The position numbers were made by a program, and so were the translations under genes. From Planctomycetota bacterium (GTDB taxonomy: Bacteria; Planctomycetota; B15-G4), in contig JAJDEQ010000089.1 of NCBI GenBank assembly GCA_029259695.1, positions 1 to 46,504 on the forward strand: a stretch of 46,504 nucleotides of DNA. The letters run 5' to 3'. The notes under the pieces are model-generated. The model was not told the DNA's origin, searched no databases, and was given only the letters and a program-made list of their open reading frames with translations. Positions 34,400-42,097 of this stretch are shown here, piece after piece (the first letter of the stretch is position 1; each line of letters begins with the position of its first letter).

Positions 34400-35500
34400 A
34401 TGACGACCCTCGACGAATTGCAACCGATCCGCAGTGCGCTCGAACTGCTGACGGAAGACCCCGCACTCGTCGAGCTGCCCGGCGCGGGCGACGGCGCGCC
34501 GGCTCCGATCGTGGCCGCCGGCCGCGACGGCCCGGCACTCGTCGTGATCCCCGGACGGATCGACGATGCCACGCTCGCGCAACTGCGCGACGACTGCTGG
34601 CCCGACTGCCACTTCCTGGCGGTCTTCCGCATCGACGAGAACGGCGCCATCGAGCGCGCCACGAGCCAGGGCGGCGCCGCGATCGACGGCAACATCCCGG
34701 GCCCAGCGCGCACCATCATCTACACGCGCACGCGCGAAGACGCCCTGGGGCAGACCAACACGGTGATCAAGTTCGACCTGCGCGCCTCGGCCTGGAACGG
34801 CGCGCCTGGCTCGCCCACCTACGGTCACTACCGCTGGATGCGGCGGCTGATCGCGGTCGTGGCCGAGCCGACCCCCGGGTTGCGCACGCTCGACGCGGGC
34901 TGCGGCACGGGCTGGGTGGGCATCGAGGCCGCGCGCCTGGGCGCCATGGTCTCGGCCTTCGATCCCAGCTCCGCCATGGTCGATCTGGCGCGTGAGAACG
35001 CGACCGAGACGGGCGTGGACCTCGACGCCCGGGTGGGCTTCGTGGAGGACGTCCCCTTCGACCGGCCCTTCCAGCTCGTGCTCAACTCGGGCGTGATCAG
35101 CTTCGCGCCGGACGCGGGCCGCTACCTCGACAGCCTCGACCGCCTGGTCGAGCCGGGCGGCCTGCTGGTGATCGGCGACATCAACCCGCTCTCGCGCGGA
35201 TTCCGGCGGCGGCGCAGCGGCAACCCGCTGCTGCCGGCGCGCGAGCTGAACGGCCTGCCCCGGGAGTGCGTGGCGGCCATGCTCACCAAGCGCGGCTACA
35301 GCGTGGAGGGCGGCTGGTTCTACCAGCTCAGCTTCCCCGTCCCCGAGCTCATGGCGCTCAGTGAGCAGAAGCTCGCCGGCCTGGGCTGCGGGGCCTTGTT
35401 GGGACTCAACCGATTGGCCACCCGTGTCGATCGGATGTTCGGGGCGCGCGGCGCCCGGCAGTTCGACAGCTGGATCCTGCGAGCGCGGAAGGGCAGTTGA
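34400..35500 (+). CDS. SAM-dependent methyltransferase
   Basis: 366 residues from ATG 34400. The first 130 residues are an uncharacterised alpha/beta part (RSALELLTEDPALVELPGAG). A Rossmann methyltransferase follows, with motif I TLDAGCGTGWVGIEAARLGA, the acidic motif II (MVSAFDPSSAMVDLARENA), motif post I (VGFVEDVPF), and motif IV/V (LVLNSGVISFAPDAGRYLDS then LVEPGGLLVIGDIN). The C-terminus (about 295-366) has the ubiquinone/methyltransferase-11 look, with the substrate not predictable. Its stop TGA shares one base with the start of the sulfatase-like gene, so the two are made together. A lipid- or glycan-related substrate on the way to the membrane partner is possible; that is inference from linkage. 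Confidence 0.85.
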   Translation: MTTLDELQPIRSALELLTEDPALVELPGAGDGAPAPIVAAGRDGPALVVIPGRIDDATLAQLRDDCWPDCHFLAVFRIDENGAIERATSQGGAAIDGNIPGPARTIIYTRTREDALGQTNTVIKFDLRASAWNGAPGSPTYGHYRWMRRLIAVVAEPTPGLRTLDAGCGTGWVGIEAARLGAMVSAFDPSSAMVDLARENATETGVDLDARVGFVEDVPFDRPFQLVLNSGVISFAPDAGRYLDSLDRLVEPGGLLVIGDINPLSRGFRRRRSGNPLLPARELNGLPRECVAAMLTKRGYSVEGGWFYQLSFPVPELMALSEQKLAGLGCGALLGLNRLATRVDRMFGARGARQFDSWILRARKGS

Positions 35501-37338
35501 TGTCAACACGGGTCGGGTTGCTGCTGGCCGTCGTGTCGTGCGCGGCGATCGACACCCGGCTGACTTGGAGCGCGCGCGACTACCGCGTGCCCGCCGCCGA
35601 GCTGCCCTTGGAGGCCTTGATCGCCTGGGCCTGCCTGGCGCTGATCGTGGCGCTCCCCGCAATCTGGCTCGGGCGCCGGCTGCGCGCACCGGCGAGCATG
35701 GCCTTCGTGTGCCTGGCCGCCCCGGTGGCCCTGCACCAGGTCGTGCGCGACCCCCTGCGCCGCGGCGAGCTGTTGACCGGCGAGACCCTGCTGGCCATCG
35801 GCGCCGTGCTGCTCGGCCTCGCGCTGGTCGCCGTGTTGGGCACCGCCGCCGAGCGACGACTGGCGTCCGCAGGGCGCACCAGACTGCTGGGCTGGGCGCT
35901 GCTGCTCGCGGCGTTGATCGCGTTCCTGCCCGCCTTCACCGGCGGCGGAGCAACCCGCGACGTGCTCGACAGCCGACGGGCGGCCCCCGAGGGTCGCCCC
36001 AACCTGCTGCTGCTGGTGTGGGACACGACCCGCGCAGACCGCCTCTCACCCTACGGCTACGACGCCCAGCTCACGCCGCACCTGGCGCGCCTGGCGGAGG
36101 AGGGTGCGGTGTACGAGACGGCCTGGTCGTCGTCCCTGTTCACGCTGTCTTCGCACACGTCCCTGCTGACGGGGCTGCCCCCCGCGCTGCACGGCACGAC
36201 GCTGCGCAGCCAGCGCGTGACCCGGCCCACACTCGCGACGATGCTGAAGAAGGCGGGCTACCGCACCGGCGCCTTCGTGGGCACCAGCGTGCTCACCGGC
36301 GGTCGCGGACTGGAGACCGACTTCGACGTGTACGACGACATGGTCGACCCGGCCGTGTGCGACACCGCGGTGTGGGCCCTGGTCAAGGACGTGCAGTCGG
36401 CCCTCGCCCGCGTGAACCCGGCCTTCCGCGGCAACGGCCTGCCCCACTGGTTCAACGACTTCCAGCGCCCGGCGGCCGAGGTGCTGGCCCACGCCCTGGA
36501 CTTCGTGCGCGCCGACGACAGCCGTCCCTGGTTCGTGATGATCAACCTGTTCGACGTGCACTGGCCCTACCTGCCGGGCGACGCGGCCCAGGAACGCTGG
36601 GTCTCGCCCTACGAGGGCCCGCTCGACGGCTACCTGTTCCGCTCCAACGAGTACGAGAAGGGCTACCGGCCCAGCGCCACCGACCAGGACTACATCGGCG
36701 ACCTCTACGCCGCCGAGATGTGGGAACTCGACGCGGCCGTCGACCGTTTCCTGAAGCACGTGGACATCGAACGGGACGACGTCCACATCGTCATGACCTC
36801 CGACCACGGCGAGGGCCTGGGCGAGGGCGGGATGTGGAGCCACGACGAATTCGTCGGCCCGCAGACCAACGTGCCGTTGATCGTGTACGCGCCCGGCCGC
36901 GTGCCCGCCGGCCGCCGCGTGACGGCGCACGTGTCGGGCACGGACGTGGCGCCCACGCTGCTCGACCTCGCCGGCGTGCGCCCGGGCCAGGACGTCCCCA
37001 TCGCCGGGGCTTCGCTGGTGGACGAACCGCCGCCCGCCGATCGCATCGTGTTCGTGCAGGACTACGACAATCCCCATCCCATCCGTGACGGGGACGCGGT
37101 CATCCGCGGCGACTTCAAGTTCGTGCGCCGGGGCGAGCACCGCGGCCTGTTCCACGTGTACGACGATCCCCTGAACCAGCTCGACATCACCGCCGAGCAC
37201 CCCGAGGTGGTGGCCGAACTCGAAGCGGAGCTCGACACGTTGCTCGAAGCCCGCGCCGCCCAGGAAGAAGGGATGGACAACACCGACGCCCTGCGCGCCC
37301 TGGGCTACCTGGGCGGTGAGGACGACGAGGGGCGCTGA
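35500..37338 (+). CDS. Membrane-anchored sulfatase/phosphoesterase-superfamily enzyme
   Basis: 612 residues; ATG 35500 overlaps the previous stop by one base, with GGAAGGG well placed. Four or five N-terminal membrane helices (for example ALIAWACLALIVALPAIWLG, LLAIGAVLLGLALVAVLG, LLGWALLLAALIAFLPAF) precede a periplasmic alkaline-phosphatase-superfamily domain (about 165-600). Metal and active-site motifs: LLLLVWDTTRADRLSPYGY, FTLSSHTSLLTGLPP, FVMINLFDVHWPY, IVMTSDHGEGLGEGGMWSHD and GTDVAPTLLDLAGV. True sulfatases have C/S-x-P-x-R; here the nucleophile region reads FTLSSHTS, so a threonine is the likely nucleophile and formylglycine is not needed. The enzyme may be a phosphoglycerol- or phosphoethanolamine-transferase-like or a phosphatase. 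The C-terminus GYLGGEDDEG matches many planctomycete sulfatase-like proteins. Confidence 0.88.
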   Translation: MSTRVGLLLAVVSCAAIDTRLTWSARDYRVPAAELPLEALIAWACLALIVALPAIWLGRRLRAPASMAFVCLAAPVALHQVVRDPLRRGELLTGETLLAIGAVLLGLALVAVLGTAAERRLASAGRTRLLGWALLLAALIAFLPAFTGGGATRDVLDSRRAAPEGRPNLLLLVWDTTRADRLSPYGYDAQLTPHLARLAEEGAVYETAWSSSLFTLSSHTSLLTGLPPALHGTTLRSQRVTRPTLATMLKKAGYRTGAFVGTSVLTGGRGLETDFDVYDDMVDPAVCDTAVWALVKDVQSALARVNPAFRGNGLPHWFNDFQRPAAEVLAHALDFVRADDSRPWFVMINLFDVHWPYLPGDAAQERWVSPYEGPLDGYLFRSNEYEKGYRPSATDQDYIGDLYAAEMWELDAAVDRFLKHVDIERDDVHIVMTSDHGEGLGEGGMWSHDEFVGPQTNVPLIVYAPGRVPAGRRVTAHVSGTDVAPTLLDLAGVRPGQDVPIAGASLVDEPPPADRIVFVQDYDNPHPIRDGDAVIRGDFKFVRRGEHRGLFHVYDDPLNQLDITAEHPEVVAELEAELDTLLEARAAQEEGMDNTDALRALGYLGGEDDEGR

Positions 37339-37342
37339 CGCG

Positions 37343-38239
37343 TCACCACATCTCCTGCACCGACTCCGCGTCGAGCCGGTACAGCCCGAGCACGTAGCCG
37401 TACTCGCTGAGCTTCTCGCCCACGTCGAGACGGCCGACCACGCGCACCAGCATGAAGCCGGTGTACTCGACGCCCGGCTTGTCTTCGGGGATCGTCACGT
37501 CGACCCAGCTGTCGTAGCTGCCGCCGCTGCCGAAGCAGCAACCGGGCGGATCGCGGGACAGCGCGAACTCGTGCACCTCGCCCTCGCTGAACGTCGTCGG
37601 GATCATGAAGCCTTCCATGACCACGCGCTGGCCGTCGAGGGCCGCGACCGTGTCCGGGAAGGTGAAGGTACGGGACGGGTCGGGGTTGCGCGGGTTGGGC
37701 GGCACGTAGCCCTCGAGGTAGAGGTGATCGAAGGTCACCTCGCTGATGCCGTCGGCGTTCGTCACCGGCGGGGCGACGGAGCCCGGGGCGAGACCCGCGG
37801 TGTGCCCGCCGGGCAAGCCGGTGCTCGTCGCGGCGGCCACGTCGTCGGCGCTGACTTCGCCGGGCACGACGCCTTCGGGCGGCGGCGGGCTGTCCACCAG
37901 CGCGCCGGCGGGAAGCCCGGCCGCCGCACCGGCGCCGTCTGCCCCCGCATCGCTGCCCCCGTTGTCTTCGCGATCCAGCGCGACGGTGTCCAACGCGACG
38001 GTACCTGACGTGGGGGCGCTCAGCGCGCCGGCGTCGGCCGTGGTGTCGTCGTCCAAGCGCGCGGTGGGCGGGGCGTCGACGCTCCCGTCGAGCAAGCCGC
38101 CCTGCAACGTGCTCACGTCGACCAGCGGCGCGTCGTCCAGCGGGTCACCCGAGCACGCGCCCGCGGTGAGCAGCAGCAGGGGCGCGAGCAGCAACGCTGC
38201 GAGGCTGAGGCGCGTCGATGAGCGCGGGGTCGTGGTCAT
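37343..38239 (-). CDS. DUF3299 lipoprotein
   Basis: 298 residues. ATG 38237-38239 overlaps the stop of the His-rich lipoprotein gene by four bases. The signal ends in a lipobox-like LTAGAC (Cys 29). A long low-complexity Ala/Gly/Asp/Pro stretch (about 30-165) acts as a spacer. The conserved DUF3299 domain (about 175-298) contains FPDTVAALDGQRVVMEGFMI, then VHEFALSRDPPGCCFG, the paired cysteine motif of the family, and ends VVGRLDVGEKLSEYGYVLGL. DUF3299 proteins often sit beside MacB-like ABC transporters, and the CC pair suggests metal binding. Here it is the last gene of a four-gene operon, ending four bases from the sulfatase-like gene that runs towards it. Confidence 0.85.
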   Translation of the reverse strand: MTTTPRSSTRLSLAALLLAPLLLLTAGACSGDPLDDAPLVDVSTLQGGLLDGSVDAPPTARLDDDTTADAGALSAPTSGTVALDTVALDREDNGGSDAGADGAGAAAGLPAGALVDSPPPPEGVVPGEVSADDVAAATSTGLPGGHTAGLAPGSVAPPVTNADGISEVTFDHLYLEGYVPPNPRNPDPSRTFTFPDTVAALDGQRVVMEGFMIPTTFSEGEVHEFALSRDPPGCCFGSGGSYDSWVDVTIPEDKPGVEYTGFMLVRVVGRLDVGEKLSEYGYVLGLYRLDAESVQEMW

Positions 38240-38925
38240 GGGTCGCGGTCCTGATCCTGGCCGTCGGTGTGATCGCCGCCTGCCTCGTCACCATCCGCCG
38301 GGGCTTCGTCGTGATCGCCGGCCTCGACAGCGCCGGGTTCGGCGGCTGCGTTGCCCTCAGGGTATCGGAAGCGCACGGTGTTGAACGGCTGGCCCTTCAC
38401 GGTGATCGACTGCAACACGCCCTCGAAGCGTTCGGCCCCGACCAGGGCCGCGTGCCGACCGACGAACTCCGAGGTATCACCCAGCACCTCGCCCGTGAGC
38501 GCGCTCTCCCGGCCGGCCAGGGACAAGCGCACCGGCCCCTCGTCGGACGCCAGCAGTTGCAGCTCGAGGCCGGCCGTTGCCAGGCGCAGCGAGCGATCGG
38601 CGTGACCGTCGAGCACATAGGCCGTCAGCGTTCCGGTCGCGGGCTCGAGCACGAACTCGACGTGAGCGAAGTCGTCCCCCAACACCACCAGCGCGCCCCC
38701 GTGGGGTGCGACGTGGACGTGCCCGTGACCGCCGCCGGCGGCGGCACGCTTTCCCTGGAGCTCGCCCTGGTCGCCGTGACCGTGTTCAGCGCAAGCGGTG
38801 GACCACGCGACGCACAGCGCCAGCAGCGCAGCGCACAGGCCGTGCCGCTCCGAGCCGAAGCACGCGGCGAGCCGTCGCCCGGCGGCGGAGTGCAGCTCGA
38901 CTCGACGTGGATCAGGGGATGACAT
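38236..38925 (-). CDS. His-rich exported lipoprotein of the ABC operon
   Basis: 229 residues; ATG 38923-38925 has GGAG seven bases upstream. A hydrophobic segment (LCAALLALCVAWSTAC) ends in a lipobox-like STAC, with Cys 45 followed by the metal-binding-like EHGHGDQ. A second cluster HGHVHVAPHGG lies at residues 67-77, then GDDFAHVEFVLEP and YVLDGHAD, and further beta strands to FNTVRFRYPEG. The last 40 residues are Asp/Glu/Ala-rich, with another His. Eight or more histidines and the lipid anchor fit a metal-scavenging or sensing lipoprotein that feeds the ABC transporter. The family is not one I can name for certain; it is similar in layout to periplasmic DUF2796-type zinc proteins. Confidence 0.75.
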   Translation of the reverse strand: MSSPDPRRVELHSAAGRRLAACFGSERHGLCAALLALCVAWSTACAEHGHGDQGELQGKRAAAGGGHGHVHVAPHGGALVVLGDDFAHVEFVLEPATGTLTAYVLDGHADRSLRLATAGLELQLLASDEGPVRLSLAGRESALTGEVLGDTSEFVGRHAALVGAERFEGVLQSITVKGQPFNTVRFRYPEGNAAAEPGAVEAGDHDEAPADGDEAGGDHTDGQDQDRDP

Positions 38926-38940
38926 GCAGCCGCTCCGCGC

Positions 38941-40206
38941 TCAGGACGACGGGGCCAGGTGGGTCGCCACGTCCGTCGCGTAGGCCTTGAAGGCGGGCAA
39001 CAGTCCGGCCAGCGCACCCAGCACCACCATACCGACCGGTGTCCACACCAGGGCGGGGTGGAAGCGGAACACCTCCAACAGCACGCCGGTCTGCTGCTGC
39101 ACGACCACGACGGCCGCGCCCAGGATGGCGGCGTACACCGCGTAGCCGAGCAGGCTGCCCAGCAGGGCGATGACGGTCGACTCGAACACGATGGCGCCGA
39201 ACACCGTGCGCCGCCGTGCGCCCAGGCTGCGCAGGATCGCGAACTCCCGCCGGCGCTCGTTCATCGTGTTGTAGATGCTGGCCAGGATCGACCCGGCCGC
39301 CACCACCACCACCAGGTAGGCCACCAGCTCGAGGATGCGATTGACCCAGCCCAGCTTGTCGAACAGCTCGGCCATCGACTTGCCGATGGGCCACGCGAGC
39401 GTGGCGACCTTGCCCTGCTTGTTGAACAGGCGGTCGAACTGGAAGCCGAGCTGAGGCCCGGCGAAGCGCAGCATGACCGCGCTGACCTCCTTGTGTTCGT
39501 CGGCGATGGCCGTGCCTGGCTCGGCCTGGAAGTCGTCGCCGGTGCCGCGCAGGACGTGCCCGCTCATGCGGAAGATGCCGTCGATCGGAATCCACACCAC
39601 CCGGTCGGAGGGGGAGTTGCTCGTCTCGAGCACGCCCACCACCAGGTACTCCTCGGCGTGCTGCTGGCGTTCCTCGAACAACACGCCGTGGTACGGGTTG
39701 AACGTGGAGCCCACGCGCAGGCCCGTCTCGCGCGCCACCTGCGAACCGATCAGGGCCTCGCGACGCGCCTCGTCGAACACGCGGCCACCCGCCCGTGGCG
39801 CCAGGCGCCGCCCCGGGCCGAGTTCGAGGCCGGAGAACAGTTCGTCGGTCGTGCCGACGATGCGGAAACCGCGGTAGTTGTCCCCCACCGCGTAGGGGAT
39901 GGCGACGTCCACCCGCGGGTCGTCGCGCATCTCGGCGTACATCTGCCAGGGGATGTTGCCCGGCGACGTTTCCAGGTGGAAGACCGTGTTGAGCACGAGC
40001 TGCAACTGGCTTCCGCGCGCACCGAGCACCGCGTCGAAACCCACATCGCCGCCGGCGAAGGCCTGACGGGTCTGGGCACTCACGCTGAACACCGCCATGA
40101 CCAGACCGCTGGCCAGGGCGGCCGCCAGCACGGTCACGCTGGTGGACAACGCGTGCTGGCGCAAGCTGCGACGCACGATCAGCCACAGACCGGTGAACGC
40201 GCTCAT
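38941..40206 (-). CDS. MacB/FtsX-type ABC transporter permease
   Basis: 421 residues. ATG 40204-40206 overlaps the ATPase stop by four bases (ATGA). The four-helix FtsX fold is clear: first helix SVTVLAAALASGLVMAVFSV, a large periplasmic domain (about 45-280), then LELVAYLVVVVAAGSILASI and YNTMNERRREFAILRSLGAR, the cytoplasmic coupling signature, and VFESTVIALLGSLLGYAVYA, with a last helix PVGMVVLGALAGLLPAFKAY. This class moves lipoproteins, small molecules or signals rather than transporting through a channel in the classical way. The preceding gene is its ATPase and the following two genes encode exported lipoproteins. Confidence 0.9.
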   Translation of the reverse strand: MSAFTGLWLIVRRSLRQHALSTSVTVLAAALASGLVMAVFSVSAQTRQAFAGGDVGFDAVLGARGSQLQLVLNTVFHLETSPGNIPWQMYAEMRDDPRVDVAIPYAVGDNYRGFRIVGTTDELFSGLELGPGRRLAPRAGGRVFDEARREALIGSQVARETGLRVGSTFNPYHGVLFEERQQHAEEYLVVGVLETSNSPSDRVVWIPIDGIFRMSGHVLRGTGDDFQAEPGTAIADEHKEVSAVMLRFAGPQLGFQFDRLFNKQGKVATLAWPIGKSMAELFDKLGWVNRILELVAYLVVVVAAGSILASIYNTMNERRREFAILRSLGARRRTVFGAIVFESTVIALLGSLLGYAVYAAILGAAVVVVQQQTGVLLEVFRFHPALVWTPVGMVVLGALAGLLPAFKAYATDVATHLAPSS

Positions 40207-40970
40207 GCCGCGCCGCCCCCGTCCCGGCCGTCCGCGCCGTGCGCGCTGCCGACGTGACCGGAGCCGTCCCGACCGCCCGCGTCGCGAGCGTTGCCGACGT
40301 GACCGGACCCGGCGCGGTTCAGATCCGAGAGCTTGACCACCCGCTCGAAGTCACCGAGCACCGCCGGGTCGTGACTCACCAGGAGCAACGCGGCGTCCTG
40401 CTCGGCGCACGTGGTGCGGATCAGTGACAGCGCCTCGGCGCCGTGCTGCGCGTCGAGGTTGCCGGTGGGCTCGTCGGCCAGCACGAGTCGGGGATGGTTG
40501 GCCAGCGCCCGGGCCAGCGCGACCCGCTGCTGCTGACCGATGGAGAGCTGGCGCGGCCGGTGGTCGAGGCGGTCCCCGAGACCCAGGCGCTCCAGCAGGC
40601 TGCGCGCGAAGGCCCGGTCGGGACGTCCGCCGAAGAGCATGCCGAGCAACACGTTCTCCAGGGCGCTGTAGCCCTGCAGCAGGTTGAAGGTCTGGAAGAC
40701 GTAGCCGACGTGGCGTGCGCGAAAGAGGTCACGCGCGGCCTCGTCGAGCGCGGTGACGTCGGTGCCCAGGACGGTCACGCGCCCGGCGTCGGGGCGCAGG
40801 ATGCCGGCGATCACGTGCAGCAGCGTGGTCTTGCCCGACCCCGAGCGGCCCTCCAGCGCCACCTGCTCGCGCTCGTCCAGCGCGAAGGCCGGCACGTCCA
40901 GCACCAGCTGGGTCGAGCCGTCGGGCGCCCGGTAGCTCTTGCGCAGGTCGGCGATGTCCAGCAGGGTCAT
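40203..40970 (-). CDS. ABC transporter ATP-binding protein with Gly/His/Asp-rich tail
   Basis: 255 residues, starting at ATG 40968-40970; a longer frame to 41618 is GC-rich shadow. Walker A EGRSGSGKTTLLHVIAGILR, Q-loop GYVFQTFNLLQGYSALENVL, signature LSIGQQQRVALARALANHP, Walker B RLVLADEPTGNLDAQHG, H-loop LLLVSHDPAVLGDF. The MacB/LolD subfamily fits the FtsX-type permease next in the operon. The last 36 residues are two degenerate copies of a GRDGSGHVGSAHGAD-like unit, unusual for this family. No metal-operator-like palindrome of the type before arsR is seen in its upstream region (40971-41189). Confidence 0.93.
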   Translation of the reverse strand: MTLLDIADLRKSYRAPDGSTQLVLDVPAFALDEREQVALEGRSGSGKTTLLHVIAGILRPDAGRVTVLGTDVTALDEAARDLFRARHVGYVFQTFNLLQGYSALENVLLGMLFGGRPDRAFARSLLERLGLGDRLDHRPRQLSIGQQQRVALARALANHPRLVLADEPTGNLDAQHGAEALSLIRTTCAEQDAALLLVSHDPAVLGDFERVVKLSDLNRAGSGHVGNARDAGGRDGSGHVGSAHGADGRDGGGAA

Positions 40971-41189
40971 GAGGGTGCCAGCAGGGTCAGGGGGGCGAGA
41001 GAATAGCCCATCACCGCCGCCTGCCGCCCGCGCCCCCAAGGCACGCCCCCGGGAGCCCGGCGCCCGCCCCAGGCCGCGGACCGCTGGGGTCTCGACGCGG
41101 CCCGGTCCGGTCCGTAACATCGCCCGACTTGTCTGGCCAAGCCTGGCGGCCCCTCCGCCGAACGGTTCTCCGGCCAGGAGGCGCGCACC

Positions 41190-41354
41190 ATGGCCAAGTC
41201 CAAGAAGAAGGTCGAGATCGTCCACCTCGTGTGCAGCGAGACCGGCGACTACAATTACACCCTCCGCAAGAAGCCCGGCCGGCCGAAGCTGGAGCTGAAG
41301 AAGTACTGCCCGCGGATCCGGAAGCACACGATCCACAACGAGAAGAAGAAGTAG
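41190..41354 (+). CDS. rpmG: 50S ribosomal protein L33
   Basis: 54-residue ribosomal large-subunit protein, start ATG 41190 with AGGAGG eight bases upstream. The sequence begins [20 protein letters not shown], continues [20 protein letters not shown] and ends [14 protein letters not shown]. Zinc-ribbon L33 carries two CxxC pairs; here each pair keeps only one cysteine (Cys 15 and Cys 40; the partners are Thr and Ile). This is the zinc-free form, which many bacteria use to spare zinc. It sits between an ABC operon and a metal-regulated operon. Confidence 0.95.
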   Translation: MAKSKKKVEIVHLVCSETGDYNYTLRKKPGRPKLELKKYCPRIRKHTIHNEKKK

Positions 41355-41506
41355 GTCCCGCCGGCGGAGTCGCTCCGGGCGACGACCGCGGCTCGAGATC
41401 GCTTCCTCTCCCACCGAGCCTCCCGCCCAGGCTCTGCCCCGGCCCCGAGGCCCCGCTCCCGAGCTGCGGCCGGTCGCTTTCGCTGCGTTCCTGAGGTAGG
41501 CTCTCG

Positions 41507-41532
41507 ATTCGTCATTTGGCCAAATGCCGAAA
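41507..41532. promoter_or_regulatory. ArsR/SmtB-type 12-2-12 operator
   Basis: An imperfect inverted repeat with 12-base arms around a GC centre (41519-41520). Ten of 12 positions pair, and the inner 14 bases CATTTGGCCAAATG are a perfect palindrome. The SmtB/ArsR family uses 12-2-12 sites. It is an AT-rich island in otherwise GC-rich DNA, 124 bases before the arsR start. The 302-base gap 41355-41656 holds this, the repeat below and no gene. Confidence 0.75.
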
Positions 41533-41597
41533 TGACCAAGATGTCGAAGGGGAGCAGGCCCGCCTCGCGCCCCCGAGCACCCAGCCGATCCCACCCG

Positions 41598-41637
41598 CCC
41601 ACCAGCCCACCAGCCCACCAGCCCACCAGCCCACCAG
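41598..41637. repeat. 8-bp microsatellite in the arsR leader
   Basis: Five perfect consecutive copies of CCCACCAG, 19 bases before the arsR ATG. Copy number is not a multiple of the codon, but the repeat is in the leader. It is the only perfect short repeat in the window. Confidence 0.92.
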
Positions 41638-41656
41638 CCCCCCGAACCGCTGCCCC

Positions 41657-42094
41657 ATGACCAAGCCCGACTGCGATCCAGCCACCCACCGGCCGATCCC
41701 GCCGGGCCGGCACCTGGACTCGGCCTTCGCCCGGGCGGTGGGCATCTTCAAGGCCCTGGGTGACGAGCCGCGGCTGCGCCTGCTCGAACTGCTGCTCCGC
41801 GGCGAGGCCTGCGTGAGCGAACTGGCGGCCGCCAGCGCCGAGCCGGTCTCCACCGTGTCCCACCGCCTGCGCCTGCTGCGCAACGAGGGGCTGGTCGCAG
41901 GCCGCCGCGACGGCAAGCACGTGTACTACTCGGTGGCCGACGGCCACGTGGCCGGCCTGGTGCTCAACGCCCTCGACCACGGGGCGGAAGACGGCGCCGG
42001 CCGCGGGGACGAATCGCCGGCCGCGGAACCCCGCGAGGCCGGGCGGCATGATCCCCTGGTGACGCCCCCCCGCCCCACCCCCGAGTCGAACTGA
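41657..42094 (+). CDS. ArsR/SmtB-family metal-responsive repressor with alpha5 zinc site
   Basis: 145 residues, start ATG 41657 (the frame continues upstream through the repeat; that extension is Pro/His-rich and unlikely). Winged helix-turn-helix of the ArsR family: FKALGDEPRLRLLELLLRGE, then ACVSELAAASAEPVSTVSHR (recognition helix), and the wing GRRDGKHVYYSV. The alpha5 metal site is complete by spacing: Asp 95, His 97, His 108 and Glu 111, matching D-x-H-x10-H-x2-E of SmtB/CzrA, which bind zinc. A single cysteine (Cys 52) is in the ArsR alpha3 position. Zinc binding should release it from the operator upstream. The next gene starts four bases after the stop. Confidence 0.93.
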   Translation: MTKPDCDPATHRPIPPGRHLDSAFARAVGIFKALGDEPRLRLLELLLRGEACVSELAAASAEPVSTVSHRLRLLRNEGLVAGRRDGKHVYYSVADGHVAGLVLNALDHGAEDGAGRGDESPAAEPREAGRHDPLVTPPRPTPESN

Positions 42095-42097
42095 CCC

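Noticed and set aside
41516..41656. Extension of arsR to an upstream TTG
   Set aside because: It would start inside the operator palindrome and encode a Pro/His-rich repeat; ATG 41657 starts directly before the family core.
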